A stretch of DNA of 28,698 nt from JABMRP01 sp964444795 (GTDB lineage Bacteria > Planctomycetota > Planctomycetia > Pirellulales > Thermoguttaceae), in the NCBI GenBank assembly GCA_964444795.1, contig CAYUIQ010000098.1, forward strand, positions 1-28,698, written 5' to 3'. Shown here piece by piece: positions 14,459-23,104 of this stretch (position 1 is the first letter of the stretch; each line of letters begins with the position of its first letter). The notes under the pieces are model-generated. The model saw nothing but the letters and a program-made list of their open reading frames with translations, was not told where the DNA came from and made no database searches. A program made the position numbers and the translations under genes.

Positions 14459-14830
14459 TTAGTGGTCGCAGGTATTTTCCCCCGTGTGCAGGATACCTTC
14501 GAGATGACTCCGGATGAGGCTCTCGGGTGGTTCGGCGGGGGCCCCGACGATGACCTCAATTCCGTGCTCGGCGAAGATGCTTTGGGCGCGTCCTCCCATG
14601 CCGCCGGCAATAACAAGATTCACTCCCTTTTCATGCAGCCATCGTGGAAGCAGGCCCGGCTGGTGAGGTGGCGGGTCGATTTGTCGCGAGCGCAGAATCT
14701 TCTTGTCCGCGGTATCCACGTCGAACACTTCAAACTGTTCGCAATGCCCGAAGTGCATGCACAAGCGGCCACCCGCGACGGGAATCGCGATAGCCAGAAC
14801 GCTGTTGGGTCCGTTTCCGTTTGCCGACAT
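14459..14830 (-). CDS. NifX/MTH1175-type (orange protein-like) cofactor-binding protein
   Basis: 123 aa. AGGAGAG lies 7 nt before the ATG. It is a single dinitrogenase iron-molybdenum cofactor domain of the RNase H-like fold: IAIPVAGGRLCMHFGHCEQF near residues 14-33, FEVFDVD, and the central VNLVIAGGMGGRAQSIFAEHGIEV. The paired Cys/His (LCMHFGHC) would bind the metal cofactor. No nitrogenase genes are present, and relatives in sulfate reducers bind a Mo-Cu cluster (orange protein). The C-terminus ends TGENTCDH, adding another Cys and His. It is in the orp-like operon behind the sigma-54 promoter. Confidence 0.85.
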   Translation of the reverse strand: MSANGNGPNSVLAIAIPVAGGRLCMHFGHCEQFEVFDVDTADKKILRSRQIDPPPHQPGLLPRWLHEKGVNLVIAGGMGGRAQSIFAEHGIEVIVGAPAEPPESLIRSHLEGILHTGENTCDH

Positions 14831-14871
14831 TGATTACTCTCCTGTTGTGACGGGATGATTTCATAGGTTCT

Positions 14872-14898
14872 GGTCGCGACGCCGCCATGTTCGCGACC
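14872..14898. repeat. Inverted repeat between the two NifX-like genes
   Basis: GGTCGCGA (14872-14879) and TCGCGACC (14891-14898) are perfect reverse complements with an 11-nt spacer. There is no T-run on either side, so it is not a standard terminator. It could be an mRNA processing or stabilising hairpin that sets the ratio of the flanking genes. The 126-bp gap holds nothing else that I could recognise. Confidence 0.5.
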
Positions 14899-14956
14899 CT
14901 ACCAACAACCCGCTACGGGGTATTGACGTTTTTCGATTGTTGCGGCTCTTTGAACT

Positions 14957-15436
14957 TCAGTCGTTCCGTAAGCCGACGGAATTGCCATTCTCACCTTCGT
15001 TTTGCCGCTCCGCCCCGCGTCTGGACCTCCGTCTTATGCCCTGGCCCGGATCGGGTGACCCCGTGCCGGTAACCTCATCGCCGGGAAGTCGCCGACATCC
15101 GCGCCGGCCACGGCCCCCCATCGCAGCCTCGGCATCCAACTCACCGCGGAGCAAGGCGGAGAGCGCATCTTCAATCTCGCCGGTAACCCAGCCATACACG
15201 GTGACACCCGCGGATTGAAGCGACGTGGCCGACCACCGATCGATGCCACCGCAGATGACTGTATCCACGCCGAGTTCGAGCAGTTTTTTGATGCGCTCAT
15301 GCGGAACCCAATTAGAGGTCCTAAACTCCTGACGCCCTGATGGTTTATCCTCATCAATGGTCACCACCAGGACAGCCCGAGCACAATCGAACCGCGGCGA
15401 GACTCGACCTTGAAAAGTGGGAATGGCGATCTTCAT
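14957..15436 (-). CDS. NifX/NifB-C-type cofactor-binding protein with basic tail
   Basis: 159 aa. AAAGGT lies about 9 nt before the ATG. Residues 1-105 are the same fold as the other NifX-like protein: MKIAIPTFQGRVSPRFDCAR, VLVVTID, LLELGVDTVICGGIDRWSA, GVTVYGWVTGEIEDAL. The last 50 residues are an Arg/Gly-rich tail (GGRGRRGCRR, RRRSRRGAERQ), probably disordered. It is the first gene after the sigma-54 promoter at 15465-15480, with a leader of about 18 nt. The pairing of two different NifX-like proteins recalls DVU2107/2108-type gene pairs. The cofactor is unknown, with Mo, Fe or Cu possible. Confidence 0.85.
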   Translation of the reverse strand: MKIAIPTFQGRVSPRFDCARAVLVVTIDEDKPSGRQEFRTSNWVPHERIKKLLELGVDTVICGGIDRWSATSLQSAGVTVYGWVTGEIEDALSALLRGELDAEAAMGGRGRRGCRRLPGDEVTGTGSPDPGQGIRRRSRRGAERQNEGENGNSVGLRND

Positions 15437-15464
15437 GGCGACAAACCTTTCTGTTCACCATGAG

Positions 15465-15480
15465 TGCAACACGCGTGCCA
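15465..15480 (-). promoter_or_regulatory. Sigma-54 promoter of the orp-like operon
   Basis: On the minus strand the site reads TGGCACGCGTGTTGCA, a perfect match to the -24/-12 consensus TGGCAC-N5-TTGCA. The transcription start is expected near 15454, about 18 nt before the NifX-like gene at 15436. Two activator-type palindromes lie about 100 and 130 bp upstream. Confidence 0.85.
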
Positions 15481-15567
15481 TTTTCCGATTAACGGAGAAA
15501 CACTCCATAAGTCATATCGGTGCCGAAAGATGCGATGGCGGCGGCTGTCCCTTCGGACCGAGATGGA

Positions 15568-15585
15568 GATTGCGTCGTTGCAAGG
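15568..15585. promoter_or_regulatory. Activator site 1 (imperfect), orp-like operon
   Basis: GATTGC-GTCGTT-GCAAGG shares the core TTGC-N6-GCAA with the stronger site centred 31 bp away, about three helical turns, so both lie on the same face of the DNA. It is centred about 97 bp upstream of the -24 element, a usual distance for enhancer-binding proteins. Confidence 0.5.
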
Positions 15586-15598
15586 GTATGCACGGTGT

Positions 15599-15616
15599 CA
15601 TTGCGGTGGCGCAATG
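15599..15616. promoter_or_regulatory. Activator site 2 (perfect palindrome), orp-like operon
   Basis: CATTGC-GGTGGC-GCAATG is a perfect inverted repeat with a 6-bp spacer, centred about 128 bp upstream of the -24 element. The identical half-sites and spacing recur upstream of the Hmc-CODH operon (26255-26272), which makes it the likely binding site of the two near-identical PAS-sigma54 activators. Confidence 0.65.
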
Positions 15617-15634
15617 GTTCGACATAGACGGCAA

Positions 15635-16978
15635 TCACGGATAAGTGATGCCATACTTCTTCATCTTTCGCCAGAGTGTGGCCTTGTCGATTTCCAGCAC
15701 CGCCGCCGTCTTCCCACGATGACCGTCGTGGTGGCGCAGCGTCTGAAGAATCGTCGCGGCTTCCGCCTCCAATAACGGACCGCCAGCCGACCGCGAGGCG
15801 CCGCCGGCGTGACCGGAGGCCTCTTGAAGCAAATCCGCCGGCAGGCAATGGACCTCGATGCGGCGATCGCGGCACAATACGACGGCATGTTCGATGATGT
15901 TCTGCAATTGACGCACGTTCCCGGGAAACTCGTAGTCCATCAGCAGGCTGAGCACGTCCTCGGAGATTCCCTCGATTTGCTTGCCCTGCTGCACACTGAA
16001 GCGGTGCATGAAGTGACTTGCCAGGAGTGGGATGTCCTCGCGCCGTCTGGCCAGCGGGGGTAGCGAGATTCTCAGCACGTTCAGCCGGTAGTAGAGGTCT
16101 TCGCGAAAGGTGCCGCAGCCGACCAGTCCCGCCAGCGAGCGGTTCGTCGCCGCAATCACCCGGACATTTGCGGCATGGGTCGTGGTGGCCCCGAGCGGTT
16201 CGTATTCCTTCTCCTGCAGGATCCTCAGCAGTTTGACCTGCAGCGCCGTCGAGATGTCTCCGATCTCGTCGAGGAACAGCGTTCCCCCTTCGGCCAACGC
16301 GAACCGGCCCGCTTTGTCTCTCTTGGCATCCGTGAAAGCGCCCTTTTTGTATCCGAATAATTCCGACTCCAAGAGCGTATCGGGCAGCGCACCGCAGTTG
16401 ACGGCAACGCACTTGCGCCGGGCTCGCCGACTGAGGTTGTGGATAGCCTTGGCAAACAGTTCTTTCCCCGACCCGGTGGGCCCCTCGATCAGCACGGTAC
16501 TGTCGCTGGTAGCGATATCCGGCAAAATGCCGAGGATTCGGCGGATCTCGTGGTTCTTGCTGATAATGTCGTAAAACGTGTAGTGTTCGTCGATCTCCTT
16601 GCGGAGCGATTCGACCGCCGAGAGATCGCGGAACGTCTCCACTCCTCCGAGCACTTTCCCATTCTCACGGCGTAATACGGCCGTGCTAACGCTCACCGGG
16701 ATCTGATCACCTCGGCTGTTGAGGATATTCACCCGTTGATCCACGCGCTGCCGGCCACTTTTCATCGTCTCTCTCAGCGCGCATTCCGCCTGGCAGATGC
16801 TGGCTTGAAACACATCGAAGCACTTCTGGCCGATGGCGTGATCGCAGGAAACGCCGGTAATCTGTTCGGCCGCCCGGTTGAAGGAGGTGATGTTCCACTC
16901 GTCATCAACCGTGAACACACCATCAGCGATCGAGTCGAGAATAACGCGCTGGGTCTGTTCTTCTGAAATTCTGTTCAT
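15635..16978 (-). CDS. PAS-AAA+-Fis sigma-54-dependent activator 1
   Basis: 447 aa from the ATG at 16978; 60 further open codons upstream lie inside cooS. Residues about 10-125 are a PAS domain with a three-Cys motif (CFDVFQASICQAECAL, C-x8-C-x3-C). The AAA+ domain, about 145-380, has Walker A GPTGSGKE, the sigma-54 contact loop as GAFTDA rather than GAFTGA, Walker B GGTLFLDEIGD and sensor/finger FREDLYYRLNV. The C-terminal Fis helix-turn-helix ends DKATLWRKMKKYGITYP. It starts 32 nt behind cooS, so it is probably co-transcribed with it. It lies directly upstream of the sigma-54 promoter it likely activates. It is the paralogue of activator 2: same length and about three quarters identical in the first 100 residues. 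Confidence 0.9.
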   Translation of the reverse strand: MNRISEEQTQRVILDSIADGVFTVDDEWNITSFNRAAEQITGVSCDHAIGQKCFDVFQASICQAECALRETMKSGRQRVDQRVNILNSRGDQIPVSVSTAVLRRENGKVLGGVETFRDLSAVESLRKEIDEHYTFYDIISKNHEIRRILGILPDIATSDSTVLIEGPTGSGKELFAKAIHNLSRRARRKCVAVNCGALPDTLLESELFGYKKGAFTDAKRDKAGRFALAEGGTLFLDEIGDISTALQVKLLRILQEKEYEPLGATTTHAANVRVIAATNRSLAGLVGCGTFREDLYYRLNVLRISLPPLARRREDIPLLASHFMHRFSVQQGKQIEGISEDVLSLLMDYEFPGNVRQLQNIIEHAVVLCRDRRIEVHCLPADLLQEASGHAGGASRSAGGPLLEAEAATILQTLRHHDGHRGKTAAVLEIDKATLWRKMKKYGITYP

Positions 16979-17010
16979 GGCGATTCGCTTTGCCGCCTCC
17001 GGGGGGCAAC

Positions 17011-18954
17011 TCAGCTTGTTTTCACATCGTTTTGTTCCGTCTTCGGAGCATAGGGCACCTCGTACATCGGCAACGGCAGTCCGAGGTCGGCACGCTTCCG
17101 GTCGATGTGGTCGATCATCAGATGTGCGGCTTTGATCGGGTCTTCCTCGAAGGCCCAAGTGGCGCCAAAGTGCTCTTCAAAGGTCTTGGTGAGAAGTTTT
17201 TCCACGTAGGAGCTTCCCAGAATCGGCAGCGCCGGGTTGACCACCGTGAAGATGCCGCTGGCCACGACGTACATGCCGATGGAGATGGCTTTCTCGCTCA
17301 TCCATTCCGGGGCCGCGCCCGCCACGGGCAGTTTGTCGATTGAATCACCGATACCGCCTTCCTTCACGAGCTCAGTACAAGCCGTGAGGATCCGTGAGTT
17401 ATCCACGCAGCTTCCCACGTGCAGCACGGGCGGCATACCGACGGCGTCGCAGATCTCTCGGAGTCCCTTGCCCGCGTGCTTCTCGGCGGCCTCGGGGGCA
17501 AGCAGACCCGCCTTGGCGCAGGCGATCGCGCTGCAACCGGTTTGCAGGACAAGAACCTCGTTGCGAATGAGTTCCTTCACCATCGCCAGATGATACTCGT
17601 CGTGTGGGAACTTAGGGTTATTGCATCCAACCACTCCGGCCACCCCGCGCAGGCGACCCGTTTGGATGCCGTCATTCAGAGGCCGGAAGCTGGGTCGGTA
17701 TCGACCGCCAAGGATCTCGAAGACAACCTCCGTCGTGAATCCGGCAACCAGTGGTTCCTGGGCGCCCGGGATGTTTACCTTCGCCGGGTCCCGGCGAGTG
17801 AAGTTCTCGATGGCAAGCCGAATGATCGCCTTGGCCGTTTCCATCGCTTTTTCCTCGTGGAACTCGATGTGGGTGGCCCCGGGGAACTTCGCCTTGGTGC
17901 TTGTGGAAATGACCTTCGTATGGAAACACTTCTGCAGCTCGGTGACCGCGGGGAAGACGCACTGGACGTCGACCAGCATCACGTCCACAACGCCCGTCAT
18001 CACGGCGAGTTCTTGCTGCAGGAAATTGCCGGCGACCGGAACGCCGTGCCGCATGAGGATCTCGTTTGCCGTGCAGCAGATGCCCGCCAAATTGATTCCC
18101 TTGGCGCCCTGGGCCTGGGCCTGGGCGAGGAGTTCCGGGTCTCGTGCCGCCGCCACGATCACGTCGGAGAGGGTGGGCTCGTGGCCATGCACGATGAGGT
18201 TGACCTCGTCCTCTTTGAGCACACCGAGGTTCACTCGCGAGCGAAGCGGCCGCGGTTGGCCGAAAAGGACGTCGGAGACGTCCGTGGCAATCATCGAGCC
18301 GCCCCAGCCGTCGGCCAATGCCGCGCGCACGGCCCCCATCAGGAGATGTTCCGGGTCATTGTCGACGCCGATATGCGTCATGTGCATTCCGGTAACGATC
18401 TCGCGATCCACGCCGCGTGGGATGGCGTTCACCGCCGCCCAGTTCTTCTGTTGCTGCTGAGGAGCACGTAGGACGTTCGCGAGCGTCCCTTTCTGCTTGC
18501 CGAATTCGACCAGGAGCAGATCCGCAAGTTCGCCGGCAATCTCCTCGTCGCCGCGGCCGTCGATGGCCAGACCGTACTCCTCGGCGAGTTTGCGGAGCTT
18601 TTCGGGCCCCCGGATCTTGTAGGCGCTGGAGGTGCCCTCAGCCGCCAAAGCCAGCGCGTGGACGATTTCCCGTCCGTGATCGGAGTGGGCCGCTCCACCG
18701 CCAAGTAGACTTCGGAGCAGGTTTCTTGCGGCGATCGTGTCAACGGTCGCGCCACAGACACCCTCCTTCGCCTTCTTCGTGATCCGGCACGGCCCCATCG
18801 TGCAGTTCCTGCAGCAGACTCCCTCTTGCCCAAAACGGCACTGTGGATGTTGCGTCTTAAGCCGGTCCCAGGCGATGGGAATCTCCGCCTCGCAAGCGAG
18901 TTCGATCATTTCCTGTGAAGCTACATCAACGGAACGCTGTCCATTTTGTTTCAC
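17011..18954 (-). CDS. cooS: Anaerobic Ni-Fe carbon monoxide dehydrogenase, catalytic subunit
   Basis: 647 aa with a GTG start; AAAGGAAAC lies upstream. It oxidises CO to CO2 or reduces CO2. The D-cluster ligands Cys39 and Cys47, and the B-cluster ligands Cys48, Cys51, Cys56 and Cys67, stand in GVCCRNCTMGPC and GVCGA. The Ni-Fe C-cluster ligands are all present: His258 (HGHEP), Cys293 or Cys294 (AGICC), Cys332 (VQCVFP), Cys444 (VVGCNN), Cys474 (QTGCSA) and Cys516 (GSCVDNSR). The acid/base residues His93 and Lys (WMSEKAISIG) are also kept. It should therefore be active. No cooF, cooC, acsB or hydrogenase gene is in the window. It is the eighth gene of the operon that begins with the Hmc-like complex. 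Confidence 0.95.
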   Translation of the reverse strand: MKQNGQRSVDVASQEMIELACEAEIPIAWDRLKTQHPQCRFGQEGVCCRNCTMGPCRITKKAKEGVCGATVDTIAARNLLRSLLGGGAAHSDHGREIVHALALAAEGTSSAYKIRGPEKLRKLAEEYGLAIDGRGDEEIAGELADLLLVEFGKQKGTLANVLRAPQQQQKNWAAVNAIPRGVDREIVTGMHMTHIGVDNDPEHLLMGAVRAALADGWGGSMIATDVSDVLFGQPRPLRSRVNLGVLKEDEVNLIVHGHEPTLSDVIVAAARDPELLAQAQAQGAKGINLAGICCTANEILMRHGVPVAGNFLQQELAVMTGVVDVMLVDVQCVFPAVTELQKCFHTKVISTSTKAKFPGATHIEFHEEKAMETAKAIIRLAIENFTRRDPAKVNIPGAQEPLVAGFTTEVVFEILGGRYRPSFRPLNDGIQTGRLRGVAGVVGCNNPKFPHDEYHLAMVKELIRNEVLVLQTGCSAIACAKAGLLAPEAAEKHAGKGLREICDAVGMPPVLHVGSCVDNSRILTACTELVKEGGIGDSIDKLPVAGAAPEWMSEKAISIGMYVVASGIFTVVNPALPILGSSYVEKLLTKTFEEHFGATWAFEEDPIKAAHLMIDHIDRKRADLGLPLPMYEVPYAPKTEQNDVKTS

Positions 18955-19010
18955 GACCGTTTCCTTTCAGAGTATGTCCGGCGACTACGGGTGAAGTGGA
19001 TCATCCCTTT

Positions 19011-19421
19011 TCAAGACAAGAGCCTCGCTATCGTGTCCAGAAACTCTTGCTTGTCGATTGGCTTGGAAAGAAACGCTTCCGGCGGAGGGACTTGCTTGCG
19101 TGTACTGATGAATTGCTTGAACGGTTCCGAATCCCCACCGTATCCGGTCACCGCGGTGATGACCACGACCGGTGTGGCGGACCATTTGGAATCATCCTTG
19201 AGATTGCGATAGAAGCGAACTCCCGACTCCTCGGGCATGGAGATATCCAGGCAGATTAGATCCACCTTCTCGCTTTTCACCTTCTCCATACCCTCCCTGC
19301 CGTTTGACGCCGAAACGGTCTCATACCCGTTGTCTTGCAGAAGTGTTTGCAGGTACGTTACCACGTGCGGCTCGTCGTCCAAGACGAGGACCTTTTTTTT
19401 GTCCGGTTGCGACTCGGTCAT
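19011..19421 (-). CDS. Stand-alone response regulator (CheY-like) 2
   Basis: 136 aa, receiver domain only. AAAGGAG lies 8 nt before the ATG. The acidic pair (LDDEP), phosphorylated Asp (LICLDISMP), Thr (VVVITAV) and Lys (FLSKPID) are all present. A loop of about 20 residues between Thr and Lys (GYGGDSEPFKQFISTRKQVP) is longer than in CheY and shared with the neighbouring regulator. No DNA-binding domain is present, so output is by protein contact, perhaps with the sigma-54 activators or the redox complex. It is 56 nt before cooS and 60 nt behind regulator 1. Confidence 0.9.
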   Translation of the reverse strand: MTESQPDKKKVLVLDDEPHVVTYLQTLLQDNGYETVSASNGREGMEKVKSEKVDLICLDISMPEESGVRFYRNLKDDSKWSATPVVVITAVTGYGGDSEPFKQFISTRKQVPPPEAFLSKPIDKQEFLDTIARLLS

Positions 19422-19481
19422 CGCTTCGCTCCTTTTATTTGGCTGGACGCTCTTGGGGGCCCGTTGAGGTGCCCAAAGGCG

Positions 19482-20006
19482 TCAGTTTTCGGTTTTTTTC
19501 AGGGCCTCCAGCGCCTTGCGCAGCGCTTCGGGGCTCGCGCTGCGTAGGCTATTCCGCAGCTCTTCTTTCAGGTTGATTCTGTCCGCCGTCTCCTCGGCCT
19601 CCTCGATTCCCAACGCCCGCTGGATACTCTGCACGTAAGTCAGAGGCTTCACCGGTTTTTCGAGGTAGGTACCGGGCCCCGACATAACCCGGCTATCCAG
19701 CAGGTCCTGCAGATCCGCCTTCCCCAATTCATCTTGGGCGTGGGCCGTTACGATGAGCACGGGGATGCGCGACCACCGCTTGTTTCTTCTGAGTTCATGG
19801 AGCAGCTTGTGGCCGGACTTCTTCGGCATAATCAGGTCCAGCGAAATGAAGTCGGGTACTTTCTCCTTGATGATCTCCAGCGCTTCGACTCCGTCGCCGG
19901 CGGTAACCACCTTGAAGCCGGCGTCTTGAAGGACGGTCTTCAGGTACTGCCTCACATTCGGTTCGTCATCGACCACCAGAATGGTTTTGTCCGCGGCCCG
20001 TTCCAT
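19482..20006 (-). CDS. Stand-alone response regulator (CheY-like) 1 with helical tail
   Basis: 174 aa from the ATG at 20006 (AGGAGA 8-9 nt upstream); the frame is open further inside the kinase gene. The receiver residues are complete: VVDDEPN, ISLDLIMPKKSG, LIVTAHA, YLEKPVKP. After residue about 125 a Glu/Leu-rich helical tail (GIEEAEETADRINLKEELRN) replaces an output domain. It starts 25 nt behind the histidine kinase and is its likely phosphorylation partner. In D. vulgaris the hmc operon also carries a single-domain regulator (rrf1), a useful parallel, though I cannot test homology here. Confidence 0.9.
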   Translation of the reverse strand: MERAADKTILVVDDEPNVRQYLKTVLQDAGFKVVTAGDGVEALEIIKEKVPDFISLDLIMPKKSGHKLLHELRRNKRWSRIPVLIVTAHAQDELGKADLQDLLDSRVMSGPGTYLEKPVKPLTYVQSIQRALGIEEAEETADRINLKEELRNSLRSASPEALRKALEALKKTEN

Positions 20007-20031
20007 ATTGACGTCTCCTGGGATTGCCTCT

Positions 20032-21165
20032 TCAAGGGGCAGGTGATGGAGGTCTCTTTTTGTTCTTGGGCGCCTCGTCCTCGGTCGGTCGCGGAAGTCT
20101 ATCGCGGGGGAATTCGAGGCGAAAGACGGATCCGGCTCCTTCCGTGGAATCGAACGATACCGTACCGCCATGCTCTTGCACGATCTTTCTCGTCGTCAGG
20201 AGCCCCAGGCCGGTCCCCTTGCCCGTGGCCTTCGTACTGAAAAAGTTAGCGAAGATCTTCTTACGGATCTCGTAATCAATTCCCACGCCGTCGTCGGCCA
20301 CTTCAAAGACAAGCGTTCCTTCTCGCTCATCCGTGGAGATCACCACGTTTCGATGGGGCTTGTCGCTCACGTCGCACGCATCCAGGGCGTTGGACACGAG
20401 GTTGGCCAGACAGGTATGGATTCCTTCTTTGTCCATGAAGGCTTTGGGGATGCTTTTGGGGAGGTTTGCCCTGATTTCGATGCCTTTGAGCTTGGCCGTG
20501 TCACGAAACAACGAGAGGACTTCCCGGGCGGGCTGATTGGGATCGACGAATCGCACTTCCGGAGTCCGCCCCTTGGCAAACTCCAGGAACTCCTTCACGA
20601 ACGACGTCATCCTCGCCATGTCTTCCTTGAGCATCTCCCAACCATCGACCAGCCGACTCGCGTCCCCCCGCTCGATGCCCGACTGGAGCATGTACATCCC
20701 GCCGTCGATCCCCATCAGCAAGTTCTTTACGCCGTGTGCCAAACCGGCCACGGTCTGTCCAACGGCTGCGAGACGTTCGGCGTCGAGCTTCTCCTGCTCC
20801 AACCGCTTGACACCCGTTATATCGGTCGACATCTCGACGATGTGGGAAATCCTTCCGCCTTCGCCGATCAGCGGAATCATGTGAACAAGATAGTGTGTTT
20901 GCTTCCCGCCGCGGATCACTCCAAGTTCTTCTCTCTCCCGCACAAGGCCGTCGGCGAATGTTTTGGCCGCCGCGCAATTCGCGCAGCGCTGGGACAGCCC
21001 CTTGTAGACTTCGTGACAAGAACGGTCCTGCCAGTCGCCGTAGCTCCGGGCGAAATGGGGGTTGGCTTCCACGACCTTGTAATCCCGGTCAATCACGCTG
21101 ATGCTCATCGGCACCTGGTACCACAACCGTGCGTGCATCCAGTTGCGAATATCTTCCGTTACCAT
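20032..21165 (-). CDS. PAS-domain sensor histidine kinase
   Basis: 377 aa from the ATG at 21165, 4 nt behind the cytochrome gene stop; the frame is open for 75 codons inside that gene. A PAS domain (about residues 18-130) includes CHEVYKGLSQRCANC, three cysteines spaced C-x10-C-x2-C. The H-box is LAHGVKNLLMG with the phospho-His near 145. The ATPase domain has NLVSNALDAC (N-box), DDGVGID (G1) and GKGTGLGLLTTRKIV (G2). The end is Pro/Lys rich. It has no membrane helix, so it senses an internal signal, perhaps redox, CO or Fe-S state through the cysteines. It probably phosphorylates the two receiver proteins that follow. Confidence 0.9.
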   Translation of the reverse strand: MVTEDIRNWMHARLWYQVPMSISVIDRDYKVVEANPHFARSYGDWQDRSCHEVYKGLSQRCANCAAAKTFADGLVREREELGVIRGGKQTHYLVHMIPLIGEGGRISHIVEMSTDITGVKRLEQEKLDAERLAAVGQTVAGLAHGVKNLLMGIDGGMYMLQSGIERGDASRLVDGWEMLKEDMARMTSFVKEFLEFAKGRTPEVRFVDPNQPAREVLSLFRDTAKLKGIEIRANLPKSIPKAFMDKEGIHTCLANLVSNALDACDVSDKPHRNVVISTDEREGTLVFEVADDGVGIDYEIRKKIFANFFSTKATGKGTGLGLLTTRKIVQEHGGTVSFDSTEGAGSVFRLEFPRDRLPRPTEDEAPKNKKRPPSPAP

Positions 21166-21169
21166 GGCC

Positions 21170-23104
21170 TCACTTTCGACTGCCTGCATAAGGTTGCATC
21201 TGCTGAAATCGCGTGGCGTCGATGCCCTGGTGGCAATTGGCGCATTCCGCAAAGCCGGGAAAGTACTCCAAGGTCGTCTCGTGACAACCAATGCACAGGC
21301 CGTGCATGGCATCCATATAACCGACGGCGAGTCCCTGCAGTTCATGCTCCGGCGGATTGACCGGAGAGTCGGCCGCCAGCATGTCTTCATGACACTCGGC
21401 GCAACCCAAGGCGGTTTCCCGGCTCTTGATCTCCCCCGGATCTTGATGGCAGCGGGCGCAACTCTCGTTGCCTTGAAGGTTGCTGACGTGGGACTCGTGG
21501 TCGAAGATGTCGGTCGTCACATACATGTCGCGATGACATTCGAAACAGGAAGAGTTCTTGTCAAACGGCATGTTCAGGTGATGGCACTGGGCGCAAGATT
21601 CGGAATCGCCAAGCGATGCGACGTGGTTTTTGTGAGGAAAGAGAACCATCCGCCCGTCTCGGTTGCCGTCGATCAGCATTAGCGGAAGCCGCTCGGTGAA
21701 GGAGTCGCATTGCGGTTCGTCGAGAGAAATGTCATGCCAGGGCCCGTCCTCTCGCCATTGAAACCAGCCGTCGATGGTTCGCGTGGCGGATACCGGGGTC
21801 GCCGGCAGTTGCGTCCCCGACCAGAGATCGGCGGGGAGAAACGCCACGGTCACCGCGGCAGCGGCAATGGCGGCAAGCGAGTTACGCCGCGGCGCGCCGA
21901 GCGAATCCGGCATCAAGCCTCGCGCGCCGGCCGGACTGTAGTCCACCTCGGCGGAGTCATCCGGTGCCGTACTCTCTTCGGGTGCATGTCCGTCCGAGAA
22001 GACTCTCAGCCGCTCGACAAGGAACAGAAACACCAACAGAACGCCCGCCACGATACCGAGGCTCACCGCCAGTTCCATCCAACTCGGGAAGTAGGGCATG
22101 TCTTCCGGACGCGCGAAGGCGATAATGCAGACGTCGAAGCGGTATCCGATCATCCCTAGAACCGTTAGGCCCGCACAGATCGAAAGACCCGCCTTGCTGG
22201 TACGCACCCGGCGGAACAACAAGAGCGTCGCTGGAATCAGCGCGCTGACCGACAACTCGAAGAGGAAAAGCAGCGCCTGCCAGGAGCCGTCGAAGGCCAG
22301 TCCCAGGACGCCCCGCACGGCCAGATCTCCCAGCCGCAGGCCAGCGTACAAAAACAACACCAACGAGGCGGCCCTTCCCAGGCCGGCCAACTGATCCGTC
22401 TTGAGCTTGTGTCGGAACAGCCAGCCGGAGAAGAGCGACTCGGCGGTGACCATCATCAGTCCCAGGGCCACGGCGGAGACGAAGAAGAGGACCCAAATGA
22501 TCGGGCTGTACCAAAGCGGATGCAGACGATACGGCGTGATCAGGAACAACGAGCCCAGCGAAGACTGGTGTAACGTCGAAAGCACGATTCCCGCGATCAC
22601 CAGGGGAATCACGGCGCTGTGCAACCACTGATGGATCTTTCGGAACAGCGGTCGGTCGAACCAGCGATATTCCAAGACGACCGGGGCGAACTCCAGGGAT
22701 AGCACGGTCAGGTACAGCATGACGCACATGGCCACCTCGAACAACACGCTATGGTATTGCGGGTGGATCATCGGATGCCAGATGTGCCACGGCAGACCGA
22801 GATCGTAGAGCAGCCCCACGGCCACGGCCAGATAGCCCAACAACGCGGTGAGAATGGCGGGTCGGACAAAGGGGCGATAATCTTCCAAGTGGAAAATGTA
22901 GACCGTGCCCGCCAGGACGAATCCCCCCGCCGCCAACGCCACGCCCGACATCACGTCAAAGGCGATCCAGAAGCCCCACGGCGTGACGTCGGACAGCGAA
23001 GTGGCCGTGCCGAGTCCGCCCCAGAAACGGGCCACCGTGACCACGGCCAATACGCCCATCAGCGCCCAGAGAATTGTCTTCACGCTGGCCAGTCTCGTAT
23101 TCAT
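21170..23104 (-). CDS. NrfD/HmcC-type quinone-interacting membrane subunit fused to a hexaheme cytochrome c
   Basis: 644 aa. The start overlaps the ferredoxin subunit stop (ATGA). Residues 1-370 are an NrfD/PsrC-type integral membrane domain with about ten helices (VTPWGFWIAFDVMSGVALAA, PVVLEYRWFDRPLF), which usually oxidises or reduces menaquinone. A linker of about 90 residues contains one more hydrophobic stretch (NSLAAIAAAAVTVAFLP), a likely signal or anchor. The last 150 residues have six CxxCH heme motifs (CAQCH, CFECH, CARCH, CAECH, CIGCH, CANCH) plus distal histidines (PHKNHV, FDHESHV), like class III or cytochrome c7-type proteins. In Hmc, HmcC and the cytochrome HmcA are separate; here one chain joins them. 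Confidence 0.9.
   Translation of the reverse strand: MNTRLASVKTILWALMGVLAVVTVARFWGGLGTATSLSDVTPWGFWIAFDVMSGVALAAGGFVLAGTVYIFHLEDYRPFVRPAILTALLGYLAVAVGLLYDLGLPWHIWHPMIHPQYHSVLFEVAMCVMLYLTVLSLEFAPVVLEYRWFDRPLFRKIHQWLHSAVIPLVIAGIVLSTLHQSSLGSLFLITPYRLHPLWYSPIIWVLFFVSAVALGLMMVTAESLFSGWLFRHKLKTDQLAGLGRAASLVLFLYAGLRLGDLAVRGVLGLAFDGSWQALLFLFELSVSALIPATLLLFRRVRTSKAGLSICAGLTVLGMIGYRFDVCIIAFARPEDMPYFPSWMELAVSLGIVAGVLLVFLFLVERLRVFSDGHAPEESTAPDDSAEVDYSPAGARGLMPDSLGAPRRNSLAAIAAAAVTVAFLPADLWSGTQLPATPVSATRTIDGWFQWREDGPWHDISLDEPQCDSFTERLPLMLIDGNRDGRMVLFPHKNHVASLGDSESCAQCHHLNMPFDKNSSCFECHRDMYVTTDIFDHESHVSNLQGNESCARCHQDPGEIKSRETALGCAECHEDMLAADSPVNPPEHELQGLAVGYMDAMHGLCIGCHETTLEYFPGFAECANCHQGIDATRFQQMQPYAGSRK

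Noticed and set aside
12632..15436. Nitrogenase cofactor genes, suggested by NifX- and NifU-like domains
   Set aside because: No nifHDK, nifB or nifEN is present; the neighbours match the orange-protein type cluster instead.
17419..18471. 350-codon open frame antisense to cooS
   Set aside because: Shadow of the strongly conserved cooS codons; no protein-like motifs of its own.
20170..21360. 396-codon open frame antisense to the histidine kinase
   Set aside because: Shadow frame; the opposite strand has complete kinase motifs.
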